Positions 54,802 through 63,206 of a DNA stretch of 64,000 bases are shown piece after piece (within the stretch, counting starts at the first letter, position 1; every line of letters begins with the position of its first letter). This stretch comes from UBA10365 sp041441915 (lineage in GTDB: Bacteria > Pseudomonadota > Alphaproteobacteria > Rhodobacterales > Rhodobacteraceae), in NCBI GenBank assembly GCA_041441915.1, contig JASDRS010000015.1, forward strand, positions 1 to 64,000, written 5' to 3'. The notes under the pieces were generated by a model. The model saw only the letters and a program-made list of their open reading frames with translations, was not told the origin of the DNA and did not search any database. Made by a program: the position numbers and the translations under genes.

Positions 54802-55236
54802 TTAGATAGCGCGATCTAACTTGTTCGACAGGTGGATCAAGCTTTCAGTTTGAACAACGCCCGTGATAGCGATGATTTGGTCAAGTACGCGGTCTAAAAC
54901 AATCGTTGTGGGGCAACCAATTTGTAGCAGTAAATCGAATCGCCCTGATGTCGTTATGACGCGCTCGATTTCGGAAATTACCTTGAGTTTGGTCACAATA
55001 TTTGCTTGAGCACGCGGCTCTATAGAAACCAACACCGTGACGCGCAGCCGCTGTTCGCGTGCTCCCTCGCCAAGTTTTATCGTATATCCTGCAATGACTT
55101 TTGTGCCTTCAAGCCGTTCAAGCCGAGCTTGCAATGTTGAGCGTGCGATTTTGAGTCGCCGGGCCATCGTTGCTAAGGATAGACGCGCATCGGCACTCAG
55201 GAGCGCTATTATGCTTTGATCTAGATTATCCATCAT
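54802..55236 (-). CDS. Lrp/AsnC family transcriptional regulator
   Basis: 144 residues. N-terminal winged HTH: LDQSIIALLSADARLSLATMARRLKIARSTLQARLERLEGTKVI. C-terminal RAM/AsnC ligand domain: RLRVTVLVSIEP, VISEIERVITTSGRFDLLLQIGC. It is divergent from the amino acid decarboxylase gene with about 190 nt between starts, so it probably controls that gene, responding to an amino acid such as ornithine or lysine; the ligand is inferred from the neighbour. Confidence 0.91.
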   Translation of the reverse strand: MMDNLDQSIIALLSADARLSLATMARRLKIARSTLQARLERLEGTKVIAGYTIKLGEGAREQRLRVTVLVSIEPRAQANIVTKLKVISEIERVITTSGRFDLLLQIGCPTTIVLDRVLDQIIAITGVVQTESLIHLSNKLDRAI

Positions 55237-55428
55237 TTTGCCACTATTTTTGTTATTATAACGATACTTTCATACAAATATACAGTTTTTATCGGACAGT
55301 TCTTGCTGCATATGCAGCCTTAGCTTTCAGGAAAAGGGCGTCTCATACGTACTTGGCCTGTTTTTGAGGAGCACACGGTAGCTTTGGCCAATTTAGACCT
55401 TTGCGCTGTTTTGAGCGATAGGACGACT

Positions 55429-56574
55429 ATGCAAGCCCTTACCACTATTTGGAAAAGCCCTAGTGAATATCTACGTGCAAACAAACCGGAAAGTCCCGTA
55501 TTATTTTTTTCGCCCTCGGCTCTTTATGCCCAAGCTCGCCGTTTTATTGATGGCTTTTCCGGTGTTGTGACCTACGCGGTTAAATCCAACCCACAAGAAA
55601 TGGTGATAGAAAATCTGTGGGTGGCGGGCATCACTGGTTTTGACGTTGCTTCGCCCGTTGAAATTCGCACAGTACACCGCATTGCTCCGACGGCCAAAAT
55701 GCATTATAATAATCCTGTACGTACGGTCCGCGAAATTGCGGTAGCGGTCGAGTGTGGAGTTGTGTCTTACTCCGTTGACTCAAAGTCAGAACTTGAAAAG
55801 CTAATTGCTTTGGTTCCATCGCAAGGCGTCGAAATAACTGTACGTTTTAAATTGCCTGTGGTGGGAGCAGCTTATAATTTTGGTGAGAAATTTGGTGCGA
55901 CGGTTGCACTTTCTGCCGATCTTTTAGCGCGCGTGAAAGAGGCGGGCTTTGTGCCTTCATTAACTTTCCACCCTGGCACGCAATGTACCGACCCAGCCGC
56001 TTGGCAATCCTATATCGAAGCAGCTGCCGATATTTCAAAAATTGCGGGCGTTAAAGTTGCACGTCTCAATGTTGGGGGGGGCTTTCCATCACATCGCCAG
56101 CGCGACATTTTGCCTCAATTGGAGGCGACCTTTGCTTTGATTGATCGCGTAACAAGTCAAGCCTTTGGAGCTGATAGCCCCGAACTTGTGTGTGAGCCGG
56201 GCCGTGGGCTGGTGGGAGATGCTTTCACTTTAGCCGCCGGCGTTAAGGCTGTGCGGGATGGGAAACATGTGTTTTTGAATGACGGGCTTTATGGCGCTTT
56301 AATGGAGTGCCACTGGGTGGCGTTAGTGGACCGTGTTGCAGTGTTTGATGCGCAAGGTAAGCGTCGTTTCGGGCCGAAGGCGCCACGTGTCGTCTTTGGC
56401 CCCACGTGCGACTCTGTTGACCAAATTCCTGGTGAGGTGTTGCTAGCTGCTGACATTAGCGAAGGCGACTATGTGTTTTTTGAAAGTATGGGGGCTTATT
56501 CTTGGGCGACCAACACCGAGTTCAACGGCTTTGGTGGCCTAGTGCTGGCCCATGTTTTAATGCTGGATATTTAA
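55429..56574 (+). CDS. Ornithine/lysine-type PLP decarboxylase (alanine racemase fold)
   Basis: 381 residues. PLP Lys in VVTYAVKSNPQEM near residue 55, HYNNPVRT, SFHPGTQC-type motif (here LTFHPGTQCTD), GGGFPSHR, CEPGRGLVGD and the late catalytic Cys in FGPTCDSVDQIP, with ESMGAYSW near the end. This is the eukaryotic-like ornithine/diaminopimelate decarboxylase family, making putrescine or cadaverine. The ATG at 55429 fits the family start; a TTG at 55384 could add 15 residues. An Lrp-type regulator is divergent. Confidence 0.9.
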   Translation: MQALTTIWKSPSEYLRANKPESPVLFFSPSALYAQARRFIDGFSGVVTYAVKSNPQEMVIENLWVAGITGFDVASPVEIRTVHRIAPTAKMHYNNPVRTVREIAVAVECGVVSYSVDSKSELEKLIALVPSQGVEITVRFKLPVVGAAYNFGEKFGATVALSADLLARVKEAGFVPSLTFHPGTQCTDPAAWQSYIEAAADISKIAGVKVARLNVGGGFPSHRQRDILPQLEATFALIDRVTSQAFGADSPELVCEPGRGLVGDAFTLAAGVKAVRDGKHVFLNDGLYGALMECHWVALVDRVAVFDAQGKRRFGPKAPRVVFGPTCDSVDQIPGEVLLAADISEGDYVFFESMGAYSWATNTEFNGFGGLVLAHVLMLDI

Positions 56575-56599
56575 GCAAGAACAGCGGCGCCGTTGTACA

Positions 56600-57895
56600 T
56601 TAGCGCTCGTCAACGCACTGATAGTCGCGCTTTGGTGCGCCCGTATAAAGCTGACGCGGACGACCTATCTTTTGCGTGGGGTCCGTGACCATCTCCTTCC
56701 ACTGAGCAATCCAACCTACAGTACGCGACAACGCAAAAATTGGTGTGAACATCGAAGTGGGGAAGCCCATGGCATCTAAAATAATGCCTGAATAGAAGTC
56801 TACATTTGGATATAGCTTTTTAGAGACGAAATAGTCATCTTCCAGAGCTATTTTTTCTAACTCTTTTGCCACTTGCAGGGTCGGATTATTATGAATGCCC
56901 ATTAAATCCAAGACCTCATCCGCGCTTTCTTTCATCACTTTGGCCCTCGGGTCAAAGTTTTTGTAAACGCGGTGACCAAAGCCCATCAAGCGGAACGGAT
57001 CTTCTTTGTCTTTGGCTTTGACAATATATTCTGGAATGCGGTCCACCGTAGCAATTTCACGCAGCATTTCCAAGCAGGCCTGATTGGCCCCACCGTGGGC
57101 TGGGCCCCAAAGACATGCAATGCCCGCTGCAATACAAGCAAAAGGGTTGGCTCCTGAAGAACCGGCAAGTCTAACCGTCGAGGTTGACGCATTTTGTTCA
57201 TGATCAGCATGAAGCATCATGATTCTGTCCATTGCTTTGGCCAAAATTGGGTTGACCACATAGGGCTCACACGGCACTGCAAAGCACATATTTAAAAAGT
57301 TTGACGCGTAATCCAAATCATTTCTAGGATATTGAAAAGGCTGGCCAATTGAATATTTAAAGGCCATTGCAGCAATCGTGGGCAGCTTCGCGATTAGGCG
57401 AATAGCCGCTACTTCGCGTTGCCATGGATCAGAAATATCGGTGCTGTCATGATAAAAGGCCGACATCGCTCCTACAACGCCGACCATCGTCGCCATAGGG
57501 TGACTGTCACGACGAAAACCGCGGAAGAAATAATGCAACTGTTCATGCAACATTGTGTGTTTTGTGACACGGGCTTCAAAGTTGATCATTTCTTGTTTGT
57601 TAGGCAGTTCGCCATAAAGTAGCAAAAAACATACTTCCAAATAATGTGATTCATTCGCTAACTGATTGATCGGATAACCGCGGTGTAACAGTTCACCTTT
57701 GTCACCATCAATATACGTTATAGAGCTTTCGCAAGCTGCGGTTGAAGTAAAGCCAGGATCATAAGTAAAAACATCGCCCTGGGCATAAAGTTTGCGAATA
57801 TCCAAAACATCTGGCCCAACTGTAGGCGAATAGATTGGCAATCTAATTTCTTTATTGTCAAATCTAAGCACAGCAGATTTTGTAGTATTGGTCAT
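56600..57895 (-). CDS. gltA: Citrate synthase (hexameric type II)
   Basis: 431 residues from the ATG at 57895. YDPGFTSTAACESSITYIDGDKGELLHRGYPI, LHADHEQNASTSTVRLAGSS with active-site His, GFGHRVYKNFDPRA with the second His, and the catalytic Asp in DFYSGIILDAMG. It condenses oxaloacetate and acetyl-CoA to start the TCA cycle. A strong CTGAGATG-type context surrounds the start. It follows gltX by 38 nt and is convergent with the decarboxylase gene. Confidence 0.97.
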   Translation of the reverse strand: MTNTTKSAVLRFDNKEIRLPIYSPTVGPDVLDIRKLYAQGDVFTYDPGFTSTAACESSITYIDGDKGELLHRGYPINQLANESHYLEVCFLLLYGELPNKQEMINFEARVTKHTMLHEQLHYFFRGFRRDSHPMATMVGVVGAMSAFYHDSTDISDPWQREVAAIRLIAKLPTIAAMAFKYSIGQPFQYPRNDLDYASNFLNMCFAVPCEPYVVNPILAKAMDRIMMLHADHEQNASTSTVRLAGSSGANPFACIAAGIACLWGPAHGGANQACLEMLREIATVDRIPEYIVKAKDKEDPFRLMGFGHRVYKNFDPRAKVMKESADEVLDLMGIHNNPTLQVAKELEKIALEDDYFVSKKLYPNVDFYSGIILDAMGFPTSMFTPIFALSRTVGWIAQWKEMVTDPTQKIGRPRQLYTGAPKRDYQCVDER

Positions 57896-57933
57896 CTCAG
57901 GATCCTTTAAACGCGAGCAATGATAGCAAGAGC

Positions 57934-59382
57934 TTAATCTTGCGGAGTAAAGGAACAAATATCATTAATTCTAGCCAGAGTCTCGTTACGGCCCAAGATT
58001 AACATCATGTCATAGACGCTTGGAGTTACTGTGCGGCCAGCGAGTGCCGAGCGCAATGGTGTTGCTAGTTTTCCAAAGCCAACACCGTGATTTGCCGCGC
58101 TTAAGGTTAGAATTCGTTCCAGTTCTTCTTTGTTCCACTTAACATTATGCAACTGTGACGTCAATTCCGACAGTATACCAATGGATACTGACGTCAAGCC
58201 TTGCACAGCTTTTTCATCAGGAATGATAGGGCGCGAAGTCAGTACAAATTCTGCTTTTTCATTTAGTTCTATAAATGTTTTGGCGCGATCTTTTAAGCAA
58301 TACATAGCCTCTAACATAAGATTTCTTTTAAAATCAGTCAGAGCGGTGCGACCTGATATTTTTAAAAACGCCTCAAATTCACTCAGAAGCGCAGCATCTT
58401 CGGTGGCTGAAATGTGTTGTCCACTGATATTTTCCAATTTTTTAAAATCAAGCCGAGCCGCGCCTCGTCCAATTCCTTTGAGTTCGAACCATTCTTTGGC
58501 TTGGGCAGTGGTAAAAAATTCGTCATTGCCGTGCGACCAGCCCAAGCGGGCCAAATAATTGCGCATCCCCGCGGCGGTGTAGCCCATGGACTGATAGTCC
58601 TCAACACTGACGGCCCCATGGCGCTTTGAGAGTTTTTTGCCATCAGGCCCGTGGATCAACGGAATATGCGCCCACACAGGGATTTCCCAGCCCATTGCTT
58701 GATAAATCATGCTTTGGCGTGAGGCATTGTTCAAATGGTCATCCCCTCGGATCACATGTGTAACACCCATGTCATGATCATCGACCACAACGGCCAACAT
58801 ATATGTGGGAGTAGCGTCAGATCGTAAACAAATCATATCATCCAGCTGATCATTGCCAAAACTGACTTGCCCTTGTACGGCGTCTTCGACAATCAACTTC
58901 CCGCCGCGTGGGGCGCGCATACGAATGACGAAGGGCGCATCTGGGTGGGTCGCAGGAGATGCGTCGCGCCAAGGACTTTGAAACATGGTGTTTTCCCCGC
59001 GTGCCTTGGCTGCTTCGCGTAAGGTTTCGATCTCACCTTGCGTACAAAAGCATTTATAGGCCGCTCCGCAGGCCACCATTTCATAGGCCACTTCGGCGTG
59101 GCGGTCTTTACGATCAATTTGGCTTATGACCTCTCCGTCCCAATCCAGCCCCAGCCATGTAAGACTGCGCAAAATAGCGTTGCTGGCTTCTTGCGTTGAT
59201 CTTTCGCGGTCCGTATTTTCTATACGCAGCAAAAACTTTCCGCCCTTACCTCGCGCAAAAAGCCAGTTGAACAGGGCCGTACGCGAGCCGCCAATATGCA
59301 AATAGCCCGTGGGAGATGGTGCAAAACGAGTCACTATAGGCCGCGTTTGGGCATCATTTATAACAGAACTTTGGTCAGACAT
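57934..59382 (-). CDS. gltX: Glutamyl-tRNA synthetase
   Basis: 482 residues. RFAPSPTGYLHIGGSRTALFNWL holds the HIGH-type motif near residue 25; HVIRGDDHLNNASRQ; the KMSKS-type motif is KKLSKRHGAVSVEDY near residue 250; C-terminal anticodon-binding helices follow. It charges tRNA-Glu and, with GatCAB (gatB here), may serve tRNA-Gln indirectly. The start at 59382 is the first ATG. The 38-nt gap to gltA suggests co-transcription. Confidence 0.97.
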   Translation of the reverse strand: MSDQSSVINDAQTRPIVTRFAPSPTGYLHIGGSRTALFNWLFARGKGGKFLLRIENTDRERSTQEASNAILRSLTWLGLDWDGEVISQIDRKDRHAEVAYEMVACGAAYKCFCTQGEIETLREAAKARGENTMFQSPWRDASPATHPDAPFVIRMRAPRGGKLIVEDAVQGQVSFGNDQLDDMICLRSDATPTYMLAVVVDDHDMGVTHVIRGDDHLNNASRQSMIYQAMGWEIPVWAHIPLIHGPDGKKLSKRHGAVSVEDYQSMGYTAAGMRNYLARLGWSHGNDEFFTTAQAKEWFELKGIGRGAARLDFKKLENISGQHISATEDAALLSEFEAFLKISGRTALTDFKRNLMLEAMYCLKDRAKTFIELNEKAEFVLTSRPIIPDEKAVQGLTSVSIGILSELTSQLHNVKWNKEELERILTLSAANHGVGFGKLATPLRSALAGRTVTPSVYDMMLILGRNETLARINDICSFTPQD

Positions 59383-59957
59383 GGCATTCCTTACTGGTGC
59401 GTCGGGTTCCGTAATGATTGCGAAACCATGTTTAATTTAATTTAATTTTATCTCTAGGCAACTGAGGGGCGCAAAACAAGGTGTGCTGGTTGTGGATTTG
59501 TGGCTCTAGGCGGTCTTAGTAATAATTACCACTGCCTAGTTCAGAGCAGTCTACGGCACGCGCGCACTTTTGGGGTCAAAAAATGGGCGGTCGTAAGATG
59601 AGGGAATAGCTTGGCATTATGCTTAAGCGAAATGAGATATATGGTTCATTGTTCGATGCATTTATTTTCCTTGCGACCTAACCATTCTGGCGCTGCTAGG
59701 GGCAGGCTGAACTTTGTTTTCATCTCTAAATTTCTTAGTTATCATCGGTGGGTTTTGTCGTTCATTTGGCGCGGGAATGTCTAACTGGTCACCCAGTTCA
59801 CACTATGCGGCCTAGCATGCAGACGCGTGCAATAACATGGAAATAAAAATTATCGACATCAATCTTGGTCAGACCTTTCGTTTCAGCTCTGCCCTGATCA
59901 CAAAAAACTGAGGTTTAAAGACCCCCATCGTCAAGATTAAATTCTTCGGCCCCAACC
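59383..59957. other. Intergenic between gltX and lexA, nothing recognised
   Basis: 575 nt without a credible reading frame of more than a few dozen codons. It should hold the gltX promoter near its left end. In other Rhodobacterales I recall a comEC-like competence gene between lexA and gltX, but I cannot read a remnant of it here. Confidence 0.4.
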
Positions 59958-60656
59958 CTAATAGCTTCGGATTAAGCCGACCAAACGCCCCTGTACCTTT
60001 ACCAAATGGTCTGGTAAAAGCCTCGTTTCATAGGCTGGGTTGGCCGCTTCTAAAGCAATCATTTCACCGCGGCGGTAAAAGCGTTTCAAAGTTGCTTCGT
60101 TGTCTTCGACCAGGGCGACTACGATGTCTCCATTGGTTGCGACATTTTGTTCGCGAATAATCACGATATCACCGTCATTAATGCCTGCTTCAATCATGGA
60201 ATCTCCCTTGACCTCTAACGCGTAGTGTTGGTCATTGGCTGACAACATCGATCCAGGAACTGCCACATGATGAGAAATTTCGGCAATTGCTTCAATTGGC
60301 GTGCCCGCTGCGATGCGCCCCATCACTGGAAGTTCAATCGCGTGCACCACCCGGTCATTTACCTGTACAGTGGGTGCTGCGCGGTACGCAGCTGTTCGGT
60401 TGCCAGAAATAAGTTTTGGCGCAAAGCCCGTGCGCTCCATTGCCTCAGGCAGCTTTAGAATTTCAAGTGCTCTTGCTCGATGTGCAAGGCGGCGAATGAA
60501 GCCGCGCTCTTCTAATGCTGTTATTAAGCGGTGAATTCCAGATTTTGAACGCAGATCAAGCGCTTCTTTCATTTCATCAAATGAGGGTGGCACGCCATCT
60601 GCGTCTAGACGCTGTTTAATAAAGTCCAAAAGCTCAATTTGTTTGCGTGTTAACAT
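59958..60656 (-). CDS. lexA: SOS repressor LexA
   Basis: 232 residues. N-terminal winged HTH: LTRKQIELLDFIKQRLDADGVPPSFDEM, SGIHRLITALEERGFIRRL. C-terminal S24 peptidase: the Ala-Gly cleavage site in MGRIAAGTPIEA, the catalytic Ser in EVKGDSMIEAGI and the catalytic Lys in EATLKRFYRR. It represses SOS genes until RecA-stimulated self-cleavage. A GTTC-N7-GTTC box lies 34 nt before the ATG, so it autoregulates. Confidence 0.97.
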   Translation of the reverse strand: MLTRKQIELLDFIKQRLDADGVPPSFDEMKEALDLRSKSGIHRLITALEERGFIRRLAHRARALEILKLPEAMERTGFAPKLISGNRTAAYRAAPTVQVNDRVVHAIELPVMGRIAAGTPIEAIAEISHHVAVPGSMLSANDQHYALEVKGDSMIEAGINDGDIVIIREQNVATNGDIVVALVEDNEATLKRFYRRGEMIALEAANPAYETRLLPDHLVKVQGRLVGLIRSY

Positions 60657-60689
60657 CCGTAAACCTTTGCTTCGATAAGTACACTCTAT

Positions 60690-60704
60690 GTTCTCTCACT
60701 GTTC
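60690..60704 (-). promoter_or_regulatory. LexA (SOS) box, alphaproteobacterial GTTC-N7-GTTC
   Basis: GTTC, seven bases, GTTC, the direct-repeat LexA site of alphaproteobacteria, between the divergent-free gap of moeA end and lexA start. It lies 34 nt upstream of the lexA ATG and is expected to mediate autoregulation. Confidence 0.88.
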
Positions 60705-60723
60705 TTGCTTTGTGTCAAGTCTT

Positions 60724-61905
60724 TTACAAATCAAGATAGCTTACTGGTGACCATTTAGACAAAGCGTCAGAGTTTTGTGGCATAATCAGCAAGGCATTAG
60801 CATCAATTAAAACAGACAAAAGTGCTGAATCTTGGTTTGAGGCAACAGTGATTTGAGCCGTACCTTTCACCCGTGACACTGATGAGCGCATGTAATGAGT
60901 GCGCGCGCCGTTGGCAGGTAAATCATGAGTTAATAGGGCTAATTTTGGCCGTGGCGTGGGGGTGCTGTCGCCCTGCATTGCGCGTAAAAGTGGTACCATA
61001 AACAAATGCCCACACACGATTGCCGAGACGGGATTTCCTGGCAGGCCGAGCATCGCACGGCCTTGCAACCGCCCTGCCATCAGGGGTTTTCCAGGTCTCA
61101 TGGCGATTTTATAAAAGGCGCGTGCAAGGCCCATCTCTTGCGTCACAGATTTAACCAGATCATGATCGCCAACCGAAGCGCCACCAATGGTCACTATGAC
61201 ATCAGCTTCGAGCGCCAGAGATAAAACAGCGCGGAGCTCTGACACGCTATCGCGCGCGATGGGCAAAATTTGTGCTGTTGCACCTACATCTTCGGCCATG
61301 GCTTTGAGCGCAAATATATTCGAGGCAATGATTTGGTCTTGATTGGGTACATCGCCTGGCATTACAAGCTCATCGCCCGTTGCAATAATAGCCACCAAGG
61401 GGCGTCTGGCGACCGTCACTTGGGCAACATTCATTGCGGCTAAAAGGGCTAAATCATTGGGCTTAAGTCGCCTTGGACTTAGGGTTTGACCTTGCATAAA
61501 ATCTTGACCCGTGGTGCGAATATAAGGACCACCTTCAAGGTCGGGACCAATGATTATTTCTCCAGTGTCTTGACTGACATGTTCTTGCAAAACAATGCGT
61601 GCCGTGCCCTTTGGTATGGGCGCGCCAGTAAATATACGAACCGCCTGGCCATCCAATAGGGGGGCTTCAAAGCGGTGGCCGGCGCTAGCCTCGCCGGCAA
61701 GCAGCTTAAAGCGTGTTCCAACGATTGCATCACTTCCTAAAGCATAGCCATCCATGCTCGAGGCATCAAAGGGCGGCTGAGAAAGACTTGCTGTGGCGGG
61801 CAAAACCATACTGCGGCCATTTGCACGTTGAAGATCGATTAATTCGTGTCCCATAGGGTTTGTTAGTGCCAAAACCTGAGCTGTAGCTTCTTCAACAGAA
61901 ATCAC
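60724..61905 (-). CDS. moeA: Molybdopterin molybdenumtransferase MoeA
   Basis: 393 residues. VEEATAQVLALTNP, PFDASSMDGYAL, RIFTGAPIPKGT, ATGDELVMPG, GGASVGDHDLVK and GLPGNPVSAIVC are all standard MoeA motifs. It inserts molybdate into adenylated molybdopterin in the cytoplasm. The start overlaps the moaC stop by 4 nt. lexA follows by 67 nt with its own SOS box, so moeA transcription may read into it. Confidence 0.96.
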   Translation of the reverse strand: MISVEEATAQVLALTNPMGHELIDLQRANGRSMVLPATASLSQPPFDASSMDGYALGSDAIVGTRFKLLAGEASAGHRFEAPLLDGQAVRIFTGAPIPKGTARIVLQEHVSQDTGEIIIGPDLEGGPYIRTTGQDFMQGQTLSPRRLKPNDLALLAAMNVAQVTVARRPLVAIIATGDELVMPGDVPNQDQIIASNIFALKAMAEDVGATAQILPIARDSVSELRAVLSLALEADVIVTIGGASVGDHDLVKSVTQEMGLARAFYKIAMRPGKPLMAGRLQGRAMLGLPGNPVSAIVCGHLFMVPLLRAMQGDSTPTPRPKLALLTHDLPANGARTHYMRSSVSRVKGTAQITVASNQDSALLSVLIDANALLIMPQNSDALSKWSPVSYLDL

Positions 61906-62378
61906 AGGTTTGCCTCGTAACTTCCTGATTTTCCGCCATCTTTTAAAATTAACTTAATGTCGGTTATCCGCATCGAGCGTTCTGCAGCTTTTACCATATC
62001 ATAGATTGTCAGACAAGCCACCGAAACGGCAGTTAGTGCCTCCATCTCAACGCCAGTTTGGCCTGATATTTTAACTGTGGCTTGCACCAAAACACCACAA
62101 AGTTTTGGGTCAGGCGTGAGAGCCATCGCAACTTTCGTTATCATCAAAGGGTGGCAAAGCGGAATAAGATCGGATGTTTTCTTGGCTGCCATAATGCCCG
62201 CCAAACGTGCGACGCCCAGTACATTACCTTTTTGGGCGTTGCCTGCAATGATCAGATCCAGCGTTTCGAGCTTCATCAGTACCTTGCCTTCGGCTGTGGC
62301 AATGCGGTCGGTTGTATCTTTGTTTGATACATCAACCATGTGGGCCTGACCATCACGGTCAAAATGCGACAATGCCAT
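61902..62378 (-). CDS. moaC: Cyclic pyranopterin monophosphate synthase MoaC
   Basis: 158 residues. MVDVSNKDTTDRIATAEG, KGNVLGVARLAGIMAAKKTSDLIPLCHPL, TGVEMEALTAVSVACLTIYDMVKA with the catalytic Lys nearby, and ILKDGGKSG. It makes cPMP in molybdenum cofactor synthesis. It begins 1 nt after trpC and overlaps moeA by 4 nt. Confidence 0.97.
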   Translation of the reverse strand: MALSHFDRDGQAHMVDVSNKDTTDRIATAEGKVLMKLETLDLIIAGNAQKGNVLGVARLAGIMAAKKTSDLIPLCHPLMITKVAMALTPDPKLCGVLVQATVKISGQTGVEMEALTAVSVACLTIYDMVKAAERSMRITDIKLILKDGGKSGSYEANL

Positions 62379-62379
62379 A

Positions 62380-63189
62380 TCAGAAGTCCTCTGCTATAAG
62401 TGGGTTTTTCAAAATAGCGCGGGTTGCTTTGGTCACATCCGCTTGGCGCATTAGGCTTTCACCGATCAAAAAACAGCGGGCGCCATGGCGTGCCAAATCG
62501 GCCAGATCCTTAGGATTGTTTAGCCCACTTTCCGTGACTAAAAGCCGATCTTTTGGAGCTAAATGCGCCAATTGCCGCGTCGTATTAAGGCTGACGTCAA
62601 AGGTATTTAGGTTGCGGTTATTCATCCCTAGCAGAGGTGATTTTAGACGCGTCGCGCGCTCAAGTTCAATTACATCGTGGACTTCGATCAAAACATCCAT
62701 ACCCCAGTCAAATGCAGTTTGTTCAAGTTCCTGCGCTTGTTTATCACTGACAAATGCCATGATGATCAGAATACAATCGGCATGCAGCGCGCGCGCTTCG
62801 ATCACTTGAAATGGGTCGAAAATAAAATCTTTTCGTAAACAGGGCAGAGTACTTGCGCCATGCGCTGCGGTTAAATAGCTGTCATCACCCTGAAACGATG
62901 GCGCGTCTGTTAACACTGAGAGGCAGGTGGCGCCACCCATTTGGTAGGCTTGCGCCAGTTCTGGTGGATTGAATAGGGCGCGGATCAAGCCCTTAGAAGG
63001 ACTGGCTTTCTTAATCTCGGCAATCAAACCATATCCGTTTTGCGCGGCCTGGGTTAAAGATTTGGCAAAACCGCGTGGGGCTGGAGCCTCTTTTGCTGCC
63101 TGCTCTAGCACGTTTTGCGATGTAGCTTTTTTCCGGTGGGCCACTTCTTCCAATTTATAGGTTTTGATGTGCTCTAATATCGTAGTCAT
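62380..63189 (-). CDS. trpC: Indole-3-glycerol phosphate synthase TrpC
   Basis: 269 residues, TIM barrel: LIAEIKKASPSKGLIR, ATCLSVLTDAPSFQGDDSYL, LRKDFIFDPFQVIEARALHAD, LGMNNRNLNTFDV, LVTESGLNNPKDL and CFLIGESLMRQAD. It closes the indole ring in tryptophan synthesis. It follows trpD by 17 nt and abuts moaC. Confidence 0.97.
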   Translation of the reverse strand: MTTILEHIKTYKLEEVAHRKKATSQNVLEQAAKEAPAPRGFAKSLTQAAQNGYGLIAEIKKASPSKGLIRALFNPPELAQAYQMGGATCLSVLTDAPSFQGDDSYLTAAHGASTLPCLRKDFIFDPFQVIEARALHADCILIIMAFVSDKQAQELEQTAFDWGMDVLIEVHDVIELERATRLKSPLLGMNNRNLNTFDVSLNTTRQLAHLAPKDRLLVTESGLNNPKDLADLARHGARCFLIGESLMRQADVTKATRAILKNPLIAEDF

Positions 63190-63206
63190 ATTTGTCCTAT
63201 TTTGGC

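Noticed and set aside
56583..56598. GC palindrome between the decarboxylase and gltA as a bidirectional terminator
   Set aside because: The repeat is imperfect with almost no loop and there is no T run on either side.
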